DNA of 64,000 nucleotides from Limosilactobacillus oris (GTDB taxonomy: Bacteria > Bacillota > Bacilli > Lactobacillales > Lactobacillaceae), in contig NZ_CP104398.1 in assembly GCF_025311495.1 (NCBI RefSeq), positions 558,001-622,000 on the forward strand, read 5' to 3'. The notes beneath the pieces are model-generated. The model saw only the letters and a list, made by a program, of their open reading frames with translations. It was not told where the DNA came from and searched no databases. Within the stretch, counting starts at the first letter, position 1. Every line of letters starts with the position of its first letter. The translations under genes and the position numbers were made by a program. Below are positions 36,405 through 44,960 of this stretch, piece after piece.

Positions 36405-37820
36405 CTATTCATCCAGGTACTGCTTTGCGGCAGCGATAATATCTTTCAGCCCCTTCTTGGCATCCGCGAAGAACATCCGGGCCTGGTCATCACTGAACAG
36501 TGGGTTAGCAATCCCAGCATAGCCAGGGTGCATCGACCGCTTGATAATGACAACTGACTTGGACTTATCCACGTCCAGAATCGGCATCCCGGAAATAGCA
36601 TTGCCGGACTTCCGGGCCATCGGGTTCGTAACGTCGTTCGCCCCGATAACCAGGGAAACATCGGTGTTTTCAAACATCGAGTTGGCCTCATCCATCTGCT
36701 TCATCTCTTCATACGGGACGTTAACGTCCGCCAGCAGGACATTCATGTGCCCTGGCATCCGTCCGGCAACCGGGTGGATGGCGTAGTTAACGTTAATCCC
36801 GTGGTCGGTCAGCAATTTAGCCAGTTCAGCAACCTCGTGTTGTGCCTGAGCGGCAGCTAACCCATACCCAGGAACAATCATGACGTTGTGGGCATAAGCA
36901 AGCTGGAGGCCAATGTCATCGGCAGAGGTTTCCTTAACGTTGACCGGAACGTCATCGGCAGCCCCGGCATCGCTGGCACCGCCACCGAAACCACCGGCGA
37001 GGATGTTAGCAACGGACCGGTTCATCGCTTCCGCCATTTGCAAAGTCAGGATCGTCCCAGCGGCCCCAACTAAGGCCCCGGCAATAATCAGGACCTGGTG
37101 ATCAATGACGAACCCGGCAAAGGCAACTGCTAGTCCGGTGAAGGCGTTCAGCAGGGAAACAACAACTGGCATATCGGCACCACCAATTGGCAAGGTCATT
37201 AAGAGACCGAAGACCAGGGCGGCGACTAATTCAAGAACCAGTGCCCAGTAATTTTGTGGGAAGCCAATCATCCAGACTGCACCGACAACCATGGCAATAA
37301 TGGACAACGCGTTGCAAAGCCGACTGCCGGGGAAGATAATCGGCTTACCAGAAACGCGTCCGGCCAGCTTCCCGGTGGCAATCAGTGAACCAGAGAAAGT
37401 CGTCCCACCGATAATGACATCTAGGACAACCGGGATGGATAAAATTAGTGCCAAGTGCGTTCCGTTAGCAACTTGCAGGTAGTCAAAAATCCCAATCGTT
37501 GCCGCGGCACCACCACCAACGGCGTTAAAAAGGGAAACCAGCTGGGGAACGTCGGTCATCTTGACCTTGCGGGCCTTAACAACCCCATACAAGATTCCAA
37601 GGACCAGACCAGCGACCAGAGCAATCCAGCCAGCAGCAGTAATCTTGCCATCAGCGATAATGGTGACGACAATCATCACGACCGCCAACGCCATCCCCAA
37701 GCAGGAGAGCCCGTTCCCTTTCCGGGCAGTCTTTGGCGACCGCATCAGGTGAACACCGATGACGTAGCAGACAGCGGAAACCAGGTAAACTAATGATGAA
37801 CAGGTTTGTAATCCAGTCAT
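36405..37820 (-). CDS. pntB: NAD(P) transhydrogenase subunit beta
   Basis: Membrane subunit of the proton-translocating transhydrogenase. About eight to nine hydrophobic helices in residues 1-~280, then the NADP(H)-binding dIII domain (IVPGYGLAAAQAQHEV, HPVAGRMPGHMNVLLADV, NDVTNPMARK). 471 residues. Its ATG overlaps the pntAB stop (TAATG). It uses the proton gradient to reduce NADP+ with NADH. Confidence 0.95.
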   Translation of the reverse strand: MTGLQTCSSLVYLVSAVCYVIGVHLMRSPKTARKGNGLSCLGMALAVVMIVVTIIADGKITAAGWIALVAGLVLGILYGVVKARKVKMTDVPQLVSLFNAVGGGAAATIGIFDYLQVANGTHLALILSIPVVLDVIIGGTTFSGSLIATGKLAGRVSGKPIIFPGSRLCNALSIIAMVVGAVWMIGFPQNYWALVLELVAALVFGLLMTLPIGGADMPVVVSLLNAFTGLAVAFAGFVIDHQVLIIAGALVGAAGTILTLQMAEAMNRSVANILAGGFGGGASDAGAADDVPVNVKETSADDIGLQLAYAHNVMIVPGYGLAAAQAQHEVAELAKLLTDHGINVNYAIHPVAGRMPGHMNVLLADVNVPYEEMKQMDEANSMFENTDVSLVIGANDVTNPMARKSGNAISGMPILDVDKSKSVVIIKRSMHPGYAGIANPLFSDDQARMFFADAKKGLKDIIAAAKQYLDE

Positions 37821-38152
37821 TATTGTTCACCCCCGTCCTGCTTAGTATCCTTAGCGGGTGCTTTTCCACCCCGCGGGCGGTCAAACATTCCCAGCATCCG
37901 GTCAGTCACCGTATAACCACCGGCAACGTTCACGGCCGCAAAGAAGGCACATAGGAAAGCCAAAATGTAGAAACCCCAACTGTTGGCTTCTGCGGCAACC
38001 ACAAAGGCCCCCACGACAACGACCCCGTGAATTGCGTTTGCACCGGACATCATTGGCGTTTGCAAGGTTGCGGGAATCTTGCTCATCACTTCAAAGCCGA
38101 CGAGGAGACTTAAAACAAAAATTGCTAAATTAGAATATAATTGCTCACTCAT
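37820..38152 (-). CDS. pntAB: NAD(P) transhydrogenase subunit alpha-2 (membrane part)
   Basis: 110 residues, three to four hydrophobic helices (SNLAIFVLSLLVGFEVMSKIP, GVVVVGAFVVAAEA, FLCAFFAAVNVAGGYTVTDRML). This is the membrane part of the alpha chain encoded separately, as in Rhodospirillum-type three-gene operons. Coupled to pntB by a one-base overlap. Confidence 0.93.
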   Translation of the reverse strand: MSEQLYSNLAIFVLSLLVGFEVMSKIPATLQTPMMSGANAIHGVVVVGAFVVAAEANSWGFYILAFLCAFFAAVNVAGGYTVTDRMLGMFDRPRGGKAPAKDTKQDGGEQ

Positions 38153-38169
38153 ACAATCGCTCCCCTTTC

Positions 38170-39363
38170 TTATTTTTGAGCTTGCTGCTCATCATCAGCA
38201 GGCTCTTGCTCTTCTTGCTTAATTTCCGGGAGACCCATCTGAGACCGCAACCGACCCGAGATGACTTCACCCTGATAAGTGGCAACTAATTCGGACATCA
38301 CATCGTCAGTCGTGTCGATTTCAATATTGCCTTCCTTATTCAGCAGGGCCTTGATAACCGCTTGCACGTTCTTGGAGTACATCTCGGAAGAACTGGTTGC
38401 CAGGTCACTCGGCAGGTTATCCGCACCGACAATTTTGGCGCCATTAGCCGTTTCAACTACTTCGCCGGGCTTAGAACCAGCAACGTTCCCGCCGAGGTCA
38501 CTCGCCGCGATGTCAATGAAAATCGAACCCGGCTTGGCTTCTTCCACGGACTTGGCGGTAACCAGCATTGGCGGCTTCTTGCCGGGAACCCGGGCCGTCG
38601 TAATCACGATGTCGCTGTCGGCAATAAAGCCGGCTAGTTCATCCTGCTGTTGCTGTTGCTCTTCCTTTGTCAACTGCCGGGCATAACCGCCCTTGCCAGC
38701 AGCGGAAACAGAACTGGTCAAGAACTTAGCCCCGAGTGATTCAACCTCACCCCGGGAAGCAGGCCGAACGTCATAGCCGGAGACAATCGCCCCGAGCCGT
38801 TTGGCGGTCCCAATCGCTTGCAGACCAGCAACCCCAGTCCCTAAGACAAGCACTTTTGCCGGTTTAGCGGTCCCAGCAGCAGTAATCATCATCGGAAAGT
38901 AGCGCATAAAGTGGTCAGCAGCAACCAGGGCGGCCTTGTAACCAGCAACCGAAGACTGCGAACTCAAAGCGTCCATGCTTTGCGCCCGGGAAACCGTCCG
39001 GGGCAGCAATTCGAATGAAAGGGCCGTTACCTGTTTTTCAGCTAACTGCTTGGCAACATCGTGGTCAACTGCCAGGGAAAGCAGGCCCAAAATTGCCTGC
39101 CCTGCCTTGAGCTGGTCCAGCGTCCCGTCGTCTGGGCGGTTCACCACCGTCACCAGGTTTGCTTGCGTCAAGGCGGCGTCCCGGTCGACAACCTTGGCCC
39201 CCGCCTCTTCATACTGTTGGTCAGCAAAGTTGGCTGCCGCCCCAGCACCCTTTTCAATGAGCACTTGGCAGCCCTGCTTAACCAATCTCTTAACAACACT
39301 TGGCACTAGGGAAACCCGGTGTTCAGCCGGTGCTTCCTTCAGCGCTGCAATTGTAATTGCCAT
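38170..39363 (-). CDS. pntAA: NAD(P) transhydrogenase subunit alpha-1 (NAD-binding)
   Basis: Soluble dI domain binding NADH, related to alanine dehydrogenase. N-terminal LKEAPAEHRVSLVPSVVKRL, the PRTVSRAQSMDALSSQSSVAG loop region, Rossmann motif VLVLGTGVAGLQAI and DIAASDLGGN. 397 residues ending in an acidic Gln/Glu tail. First gene of pntAA-pntAB-pntB. Confidence 0.95.
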   Translation of the reverse strand: MAITIAALKEAPAEHRVSLVPSVVKRLVKQGCQVLIEKGAGAAANFADQQYEEAGAKVVDRDAALTQANLVTVVNRPDDGTLDQLKAGQAILGLLSLAVDHDVAKQLAEKQVTALSFELLPRTVSRAQSMDALSSQSSVAGYKAALVAADHFMRYFPMMITAAGTAKPAKVLVLGTGVAGLQAIGTAKRLGAIVSGYDVRPASRGEVESLGAKFLTSSVSAAGKGGYARQLTKEEQQQQQDELAGFIADSDIVITTARVPGKKPPMLVTAKSVEEAKPGSIFIDIAASDLGGNVAGSKPGEVVETANGAKIVGADNLPSDLATSSSEMYSKNVQAVIKALLNKEGNIEIDTTDDVMSELVATYQGEVISGRLRSQMGLPEIKQEEQEPADDEQQAQK

Positions 39364-39479
39364 ACTGATTCCTCCTCATCTTTAATAATCAACCGCTTTC
39401 ATTACCAATGATAGTCTACTTTGTATTTTAAATCACACTTTTTCAGACATTTTTGTGATTTTTTAGCCCTTTTTATCAA

Positions 39480-39645
39480 GGAGGGGCTAGTACAGCATAT
39501 TGGTCTAGCTCATTCTTCGAATTCTCCCTGAACGCCACAATGAGCAAGCAGGCTCTGGTGGACAGCTCCCGTACCAGCTCGCTAATTAGCTTTAAAATAA
39601 CAAAGAGGTCGAGTTAGCTCCCCCACCTCTTTAATAATTCTTTTC
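39480..39645. repeat. Intergenic repeat upstream of pntAA
   Basis: Non-coding. Carries the repeat-family core (TTAGCTTTAAAATAACAAAGAGG) near 39587-39609 and a nearby palindromic AAAGAGGT...ACCTCTTT that can terminate yaaA or block read-through. Confidence 0.5.
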
Positions 39646-39648
39646 TAA

Positions 39649-40392
39649 TCAAAGGGTAAACGCAAGGCTGTCAGCAGTAGAGAATTCGGGACGAAAACGG
39701 TAGCCACCGACCGCAAACTTTTTGACCCCCGCTAGGTCATGAATGTCGTTTTCCGCAAGGTAACGCACCATCGTTCCCCGGGCCATCTTTGCTCGGGTGG
39801 CCTTTTGCTTGACCCTGCCAGCAACCTCCTCGCCAAAGATACACTTGACTAACCGCCGTTCGCCAGTCACATAGGGACGGATGGCCTGTTCGTATTCCAC
39901 TGACGCGAGGTCTAAAACTAGCTGGTCGTCCCAGTACAAACTATCCGCCAGCCGGCGCCCCCAAAACTGGTAGAGGCTCGCTGTTCCGGCTACGTGAGCA
40001 CGGTCGCCCATCCCCAGGCGGTACGGCACGATTCCGTCAAAGGGCCGCAGGAGTCCGTAGAAACCGGAAAGGATCCGGAGGTGGTCCTGAATATACTGCA
40101 GTCCCTGATCAGAAAAGACGTCCGGCGCCATGTGCTGATACTGCAAACCGGTAAAGGCAATGATTGCTGGTGTAAGCTGGCGGTGTAAATCCAGCACCTG
40201 CAACCAGCGGTAATTTTTCTCCGCCAGTCGGGTGCTGCAATTCCACCATAGCCGGTGGAGTTCTTCGTAGCTCAGCGACCGCATCCAGGCTAAAATCTGC
40301 TCGGTTTCGGGCAAGAACTCCGGCAGGTCCTGGTAGGGAAAACTATCCTCATCAATCTTCATCGTACGAGCGGGCGCAATAATAATTTTCAT
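39649..40392 (-). CDS. yaaA: Peroxide stress protein YaaA
   Basis: DUF328/YaaA family; in E. coli it lowers free iron during peroxide stress and binds DNA. N-terminal KIIIAPARTMKID, central FTGLQYQHMAPDVF, and YRLGMGDRAHVAGTASLYQFW. 247 residues, complete. Monocistronic. Confidence 0.92.
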   Translation of the reverse strand: MKIIIAPARTMKIDEDSFPYQDLPEFLPETEQILAWMRSLSYEELHRLWWNCSTRLAEKNYRWLQVLDLHRQLTPAIIAFTGLQYQHMAPDVFSDQGLQYIQDHLRILSGFYGLLRPFDGIVPYRLGMGDRAHVAGTASLYQFWGRRLADSLYWDDQLVLDLASVEYEQAIRPYVTGERRLVKCIFGEEVAGRVKQKATRAKMARGTMVRYLAENDIHDLAGVKKFAVGGYRFRPEFSTADSLAFTL

Positions 40393-40487
40393 CAGTGCTT
40401 TATCCTCCTTTTCAAGCCGTCAGGCAAGGCTTATTTACTAATTCAATGGTACAATAAAAACATTATTCTGACTAAGGAGGAATTAAC

Positions 40488-40973
40488 GTGGCAGAAGAGA
40501 AAAAATCAGCACTAGAGCAGCGGCTCGATAACGGAATCTACGGGACGCCCCAACTCAAGCCAGACGAACAGCGCCGCTACCTGGGAACATTCCGGGAGCG
40601 GGTCTGCCTAACCATCAGCGTGGCGGAACTGCATGAACAGAATTGGGAATCCGCAATGGCCGCCGAATTCAAGCGGGGCATCGGCAACTTAGTCTTTTTA
40701 AACGGCAACCTCCCCCATGAGGAAATCCGCCCCTATGTCCGGGCAGCTTCCCAAGCCGGTGCCAGTTTTACTATGAAAACCGACCCTGAGTTTAAAACCG
40801 CTCCCGACTCCCTGGCCGTGGTGGTGGCAGCTAAAGAAGCTGTTTACCAAAGTCCAGTCGACGTCAAGAAACGCTACCCCCAGCTAGTCGCAACCGGAAC
40901 GGCTAACGAACAGCAGACTAAGCAGCAAGAGACCGGTGGCTTCTTCCACCGCCTCTTCCACCGGGAGGGATAA
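40488..40973 (+). CDS. yueI: YueI-like DUF1694 protein
   Basis: 161 residues: start LEQRLDNGIYGTPQLKPDEQRRYLGTF-type motif, then LTISVAELHEQNWE and a variable C-terminus ending FFHRLFHREG. Family of unknown function. GGAGGAA site upstream. The stop overlaps the rarA start, so the pair is coupled. Confidence 0.88.
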   Translation: MAEEKKSALEQRLDNGIYGTPQLKPDEQRRYLGTFRERVCLTISVAELHEQNWESAMAAEFKRGIGNLVFLNGNLPHEEIRPYVRAASQAGASFTMKTDPEFKTAPDSLAVVVAAKEAVYQSPVDVKKRYPQLVATGTANEQQTKQQETGGFFHRLFHREG

Positions 40974-42277
40974 TGATGGAACCACTCGCCTATCGAATGC
41001 GGCCCCGGACACTTGAAGAAGTCGTCGGCCAGCAACACCTGGTCGGCCCTGGCAAAATTATTGCCCGGATGGTCAAAGCCCGGATGCTTTCCTCAATGAT
41101 TCTCTACGGCCCGCCGGGTACCGGAAAGACCAGCATTGCCAGCGCCATCGCCGGTTCCACCAAGTACGCCTTCCGCAAGCTCAATGCCGCAACGGATAGT
41201 AAGAAGGACTTACAGGTCGTAGCCGAAGAAGCCAAGATGAGTGGGACCGTTATCCTCCTGCTGGACGAAATCCACCGCCTGGACAAAGCCAAGCAGGACT
41301 TCCTCCTCCCCCACCTCGAGAGCGGGCGGATTGTCCTCATCGGCGCCACGACGGAAAATCCTTACATCAGTATTAATCCCGCCATCCGGAGCCGAACCCA
41401 GATTTTTCCGGTTCATCCCCTGAGCAGCGACGACGTCAAGGTGGCAATTGCCCGGGCGCTGACCGATAAGGAGCGGGGGCTGGGAAAGCTGCCGCTCGTG
41501 CTGGAAGCCAATGCTGAGGAACAATTGGCCCGGGCAACCAACGGGGACTTGCGCAGCGCCCTCAATGGTCTGGAACTGGCTGCCCGGTCAACTGATCCTG
41601 GTCCTGACGGAAAGATTCATCTGACGCTGCCAGTAATTGAAGAAAGCGTGCAAAAGAAAGCCCTCACCGCCGACAAGGATGGGGACGCCCACTACGACGT
41701 CATCTCCGCTTTTCAAAAGTCGATTCGCGGTTCTGATGTCGACGCGGCCCTCCACTACCTTGCCCGTTTGATTGAAGCCGGGGACCTCACTTCAATCGTC
41801 CGCCGATTGATGGTGATCGCCTATGAAGATATTGGCCTGGCAAATATGCCGGCAGTCCAGCGGGCAGTCACCGCGGTTCAGGCAGCCCAGCAGGTTGGCT
41901 TGCCAGAGGCACGAATCCCGCTTGCCGACGTGGTAATCGAACTCTGCCTCTCGCCAAAGTCTAATTCTGGAATCAGCGCAATTGACCGGGCCCTCGCCCA
42001 GGTCAAGCAGGGCGGCTACGGTGATGTCCCGGCCTACCTGAAGGATGCCCACTATAAGGGCGCCGCCAAGCTCGGCCATGGGGTCGACTATCAGTTCCCC
42101 CATGATCATCCCCAAGACTGGGTGGCCCAGCAATACCTTCCCGACCGGATCAAGGATGCCCAGTACTTCCAGCCAAAGCAAAACGGCCGCTTCGAGCAGG
42201 CCCTCGGCAAGCAGTACTGGCAACTGCGGCGTGCTCAGCGGCAGGCCCTCGGTGGTCACCACCACCCGACGAAATAA
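40973..42277 (+). CDS. rarA: Replication-associated recombination protein A (MgsA/RarA)
   Basis: AAA+ ATPase acting at stalled replication forks. Walker A GPPGTGKT (46-53), Walker B LLLDEIHR near 94-101, sensor GATTENPYI, then the tetramerisation domain ([27 protein letters not shown]). 434 residues. Followed by the 6S RNA candidate, an arrangement I recall for Lactobacillales. Confidence 0.95.
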   Translation: MMEPLAYRMRPRTLEEVVGQQHLVGPGKIIARMVKARMLSSMILYGPPGTGKTSIASAIAGSTKYAFRKLNAATDSKKDLQVVAEEAKMSGTVILLLDEIHRLDKAKQDFLLPHLESGRIVLIGATTENPYISINPAIRSRTQIFPVHPLSSDDVKVAIARALTDKERGLGKLPLVLEANAEEQLARATNGDLRSALNGLELAARSTDPGPDGKIHLTLPVIEESVQKKALTADKDGDAHYDVISAFQKSIRGSDVDAALHYLARLIEAGDLTSIVRRLMVIAYEDIGLANMPAVQRAVTAVQAAQQVGLPEARIPLADVVIELCLSPKSNSGISAIDRALAQVKQGGYGDVPAYLKDAHYKGAAKLGHGVDYQFPHDHPQDWVAQQYLPDRIKDAQYFQPKQNGRFEQALGKQYWQLRRAQRQALGGHHHPTK

Positions 42278-42278
42278 T

Positions 42279-42306
42279 TGCCACCCGGACCAAAAAATGC
42301 TAACAT
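42279..42306 (+). promoter_or_regulatory. Promoter of the 6S RNA candidate
   Basis: -35 TTGCCA (42279-42284), 17-nt spacer, -10 TAACAT (42301-42306); the start would be near 42313. It lies immediately after the rarA stop. Confidence 0.6.
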
Positions 42307-42312
42307 AAGAAT

Positions 42313-42520
42313 TGAAAATTCTGTGGTGTACGCGTTGTCTAAACGCAGGTTTGCCTTACAGTCTTTTTACTTTGGGACTAGTGTCATGTCTTCTTTTACA
42401 ACATGCCTTTTCACTTGGTAGTTGGCGACTAGACAACCGTGTCCCACCTGTTTTACACACAGGTCAACACTGAATGACAATTAACGGCACTAACGGAGTT
42501 TTCGTACATAACAGCGGCCG
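42313..42520 (+). ncRNA. ssrS: 6S RNA
   Basis: About 200 nt without a reading frame. The ends form a long closing stem: CTGT (42321-42324) with ACAG (42511-42514), and GTGTACG with CGTACAT just inside. A second helix in the middle (TGGGAC with GTCCCA) flanks an open central region, the promoter-mimic shape of 6S RNA, which binds vegetative RNA polymerase holoenzyme. Own promoter and terminator. Location beside rarA supports the call. Confidence 0.8.
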
Positions 42521-42558
42521 GTGACATGGTAGCCATTTGTCACCAGCCGCTTAATTAT
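42512..42558 (+). terminator. Terminator of the 6S RNA candidate
   Basis: 14-bp stem AGCGGCCGGTGACA / TGTCACCAGCCGCT with one mismatch, followed by TTAATTATT. Confidence 0.75.
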
Positions 42559-42579
42559 TAAATAAAGGACTGTCGACTG

Positions 42580-42873
42580 ATGCTTTTACCAATCTTAGTG
42601 ACCCTTTTCGGGCTAATTGCCCTGTTTGAGGGTGTTTTCTTCCTGACCCACCTCCATAAGGACTTCCTGATCCTTGAACCCACGCGCAGCCCCTTCGTCG
42701 CCCGCCAATTAAAAGTCTGGGGAATCATCCTAACCATTTTGGGACTGATCACGGTTGGCGCGGCGTGGACCGATAACATTACTTTTATTGTAATCATGGT
42801 CGTCCTTGGCTGCATTTTAGAAACCCAGATGGCTTTTTCGGTCACCAGCGAATTTCGGGCTAAGTACCACTAG
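42580..42873 (+). CDS. Small three-helix membrane protein, unknown
   Basis: 97 residues with three hydrophobic segments (PILVTLFGLIALFEGVFFL, KVWGIILTILGLITVGAAW, ITFIVIMVVLGCILETQMA). Polar loop HLHKDFLILEPTRS between helices 1 and 2. It follows the 6S terminator and precedes uspA. No family identified. Confidence 0.7.
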   Translation: MLLPILVTLFGLIALFEGVFFLTHLHKDFLILEPTRSPFVARQLKVWGIILTILGLITVGAAWTDNITFIVIMVVLGCILETQMAFSVTSEFRAKYH

Positions 42874-42937
42874 GTTCTTTACCGCCAATGGTAGAAAAGT
42901 GTATAATAATAGTAAATAAGTTTAAGGAGGCACTATT

Positions 42938-43429
42938 ATGGCACAAACATACAAGCACATTTTGGTTCCTGTCGATGGCTCTGCGGAAGCTGAACTGGCC
43001 TTCAAGAAGGCCGTGGCCGTTGCTAAGCGGAATGGGGAAGATGCGGAATTACGGCTGCTGCACGTTGTCGACACCCGGGCGTTCCAAAATATTTCCAGTT
43101 TTGACACCTCAATGGTCGAACAAGTAACGGATACCGCCAAGAAGACGCTGGATAAGTATATCGATTACGCCAAGAAACAGGGCGTTAAAAACGTCAACTA
43201 CTCAATTGAATACGGTGCACCAAAGACCATTATCGCCCGTGATGTCCCTAAGGAAATGGGTGCTGACTTAATCATGATCGGTGCTACGGGGCTTAACGCG
43301 GTCGAACGGATTCTAATCGGTTCTGTAACTGAATACGTTACCCGGACGGCAATTTGTGATGTCCTGGTAGTTCGGACCGATTTGGACAACAAGCCAATTG
43401 CTAACCCTAAGAAGCGCAACAAGCGTTAA
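42938..43429 (+). CDS. Universal stress protein, UspA family
   Basis: 163 residues, Rossmann-like fold: KHILVPVDGSAEAELAF start and ATP-binding motif GATGLNAVERILIGSVTEYV (G-2x-G-9x-GS), so an ATP-binding Usp. The C-terminus is basic (NPKKRNKR). AAGGAGG site; monocistronic with a strong terminator. Confidence 0.93.
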   Translation: MAQTYKHILVPVDGSAEAELAFKKAVAVAKRNGEDAELRLLHVVDTRAFQNISSFDTSMVEQVTDTAKKTLDKYIDYAKKQGVKNVNYSIEYGAPKTIIARDVPKEMGADLIMIGATGLNAVERILIGSVTEYVTRTAICDVLVVRTDLDNKPIANPKKRNKR

Positions 43430-43449
43430 TTAGCGATTAATTTAACTTC

Positions 43450-43498
43450 AAAAATGCTTCATATTGTCGATAAGCGACGCGGATATGGAGCATTTTTA
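43450..43498 (+). terminator. Terminator of the usp gene
   Basis: Stem AAAAATGCTTCATAT / ATATGGAGCATTTTT (one wobble), about 20 nt after the stop. Confidence 0.88.
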
Positions 43499-43531
43499 TT
43501 TCACCCTTAAATTTTAAAAGGAGGAACCAGC

Positions 43532-44374
43532 GTGAATTCCAAAACCAATTTACTAACCCTTGCCGATGGTCAGCAAATGCCGCAAGAAGGGTTCGGCCTC
43601 TATAAAGTTACCGGCCAGCAAACGATTTCCGCGGCAATCGCCAGTGCCTACCAGGCCGGCTACCGGCTGTTTGACACCGCCCAGCTCTACCAAAACGAAG
43701 CCGAGGTTGGGCAGGCCCTCGCTGACCTGCGCGTCCCCCGGGAAGAACTGTTCGTGACCACTAAAGTCGCCGAAGAAAACCAAGGCTACCAGCGGACGAT
43801 TGCTTCGGTGAAGGATTCCCTTCATAAGCTCCAGCTTGACTATGTTAACCTCCTGATGATCCACTGGCCGATTGAGCGGGCCTTCTTCGATAGCTGGCAG
43901 GCCCTAATCGACCTTAAAAAGGCGGGCCTAACCAAGTCCATCGGGGTCAGCAACTTTCAAATGATCCACCTGCAACACCTCGCGACCCAGGCGAGCGAGC
44001 TGCCAGTCGTCAACCAAATTGAACGGCATCCCCGGTTAAACCAGGCCCCCCTGGTCAAGTTTGACCGTGAGCACGGCATTGTGACCCAGGCCTGGAGTCC
44101 GCTGGGCCGGGGAACCATCCTCGCTAATCCGGTTCTCAAGCAAATTGGCGACCACCACCATAAGTCCCCTGCCCAGGTGGTCCTCCGGTGGCACCTGCAA
44201 AGCGGGGTCGCCTTTATTCCTAAATCTGTCCACCAGGCCCGAATCGAGCAAAACATGGATATTTATGACTTCGAACTAACGGCTGACGAAATGGCTAAGA
44301 TCGACGCCCTCAATGATTTTCACCGGACAGGCAAGGAACCCGCACTGGTCTACGAATATAATAAGAAGTGGTAA
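43532..44374 (+). CDS. Aldo/keto reductase
   Basis: NADPH-dependent carbonyl reductase of the 2,5-diketo-gluconate reductase type. Catalytic residues visible: Asp and Tyr in FDTAQLYQNE, Lys in VTTKVAEEN and His in LLMIHWP. Cofactor-site ending FIPKSVHQARIEQNMDIYDF. 280 residues, complete. The substrate cannot be inferred from the context. Confidence 0.93.
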   Translation: MNSKTNLLTLADGQQMPQEGFGLYKVTGQQTISAAIASAYQAGYRLFDTAQLYQNEAEVGQALADLRVPREELFVTTKVAEENQGYQRTIASVKDSLHKLQLDYVNLLMIHWPIERAFFDSWQALIDLKKAGLTKSIGVSNFQMIHLQHLATQASELPVVNQIERHPRLNQAPLVKFDREHGIVTQAWSPLGRGTILANPVLKQIGDHHHKSPAQVVLRWHLQSGVAFIPKSVHQARIEQNMDIYDFELTADEMAKIDALNDFHRTGKEPALVYEYNKKW

Positions 44375-44394
44375 ACGCGAGCGGCTGTGGTCAA

Positions 44395-44488
44395 GCGCTG
44401 GTTCAACAACGTTTGATCTGCTAGTCAGCGATTAGCTTTAAACTAATAATGAGGCAGAGAGAAAACAAGTTTTCTCTCTGCCTCATTT
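44395..44488. repeat. Intergenic repeat with bidirectional terminator
   Basis: Ends in a perfect hairpin (44448-44488; arms AATGAGGCAGAGAGAAAAC / GTTTTCTCTCTGCCTCATT) between convergent genes. The segment GATTAGCTTTAAACTAATAATGAGG before it is a variant of the CTTTAAAATA repeat family. Confidence 0.7.
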
Positions 44489-44491
44489 AAC

Positions 44492-44818
44492 TTATTGATG
44501 GCTAAACTGCGCTTTGATTCGGCGCGGCTGGTGTTGGTGCCAGTAGCCGATTCCATTAACGTGGCGGTAATGATCCCACTCATGCTTTTTAATCAGGAGA
44601 CGTTTCTCTGGTTCACCCACTGGCGATACGTCCACCTTATCCATGCAGTATAAGTACATAGCAAGCAGGATCGTGTCGGAAACGATGCCCACTCCGGTAA
44701 AGAGGAGCAAGAAGCCAACTACGGAGAAGACCTTTTCAAACTTTGTCCACCGCCGGTAGTAAATTACCCCTTCTTGGAGCCTATCTGTCTCGACTGGTTT
44801 TAACTTATGAAACTTCAC
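44492..44818 (-). CDS. Small membrane protein under an AraR-type operator
   Basis: 108 residues from a GTG at 44818 with GGAGG upstream. Cytoplasmic N-terminus (HKLKPVETDRLQEGVIYYRRW), two hydrophobic segments (VFSVVGFLLLFTGVGIVSDTILLAMYLY as one long or two short helices), then a basic C-terminus (KRLLIKKHEWDHYRHVNGIGYW). No family recognised. Its promoter holds an AraR-type operator between -35 and -10, so it probably belongs to the arabinose regulon. It might be a transport accessory or regulator; this is inference. Confidence 0.72.
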   Translation of the reverse strand: MKFHKLKPVETDRLQEGVIYYRRWTKFEKVFSVVGFLLLFTGVGIVSDTILLAMYLYCMDKVDVSPVGEPEKRLLIKKHEWDHYRHVNGIGYWHQHQPRRIKAQFSHQ

Positions 44819-44851
44819 TAATCCTGCCTCCAGTTCTTATTTACTAACCAT

Positions 44852-44880
44852 ATTCTATACTTATCCGGACAAATATGCAA
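44852..44880 (-). promoter_or_regulatory. Promoter with AraR-type operator (44492-44818 gene)
   Basis: Minus strand: -35 TTGCAT (44875-44880), 17-nt spacer, -10 TAGAAT (44852-44857). The spacer is filled by ATTTGTCCGGATAAGT (44859-44874), matching the operators of araA, araB and the permease. Confidence 0.75.
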
Positions 44881-44906
44881 GCGGTTCCAGATAAATCAGC
44901 TAATAA

Positions 44907-44938
44907 AAAGGCGGCCACCAGGAAAGCGGCCGCCTTTA
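44907..44938 (-). terminator. Terminator of araA
   Basis: Stem AAAGGCGGCC / GGCCGCCTTT with an 11-nt loop, T run on the minus strand, 22 nt past the araA stop. Confidence 0.88.
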
Positions 44939-44960
44939 ATATAAGGGGTGAACATGTTAA

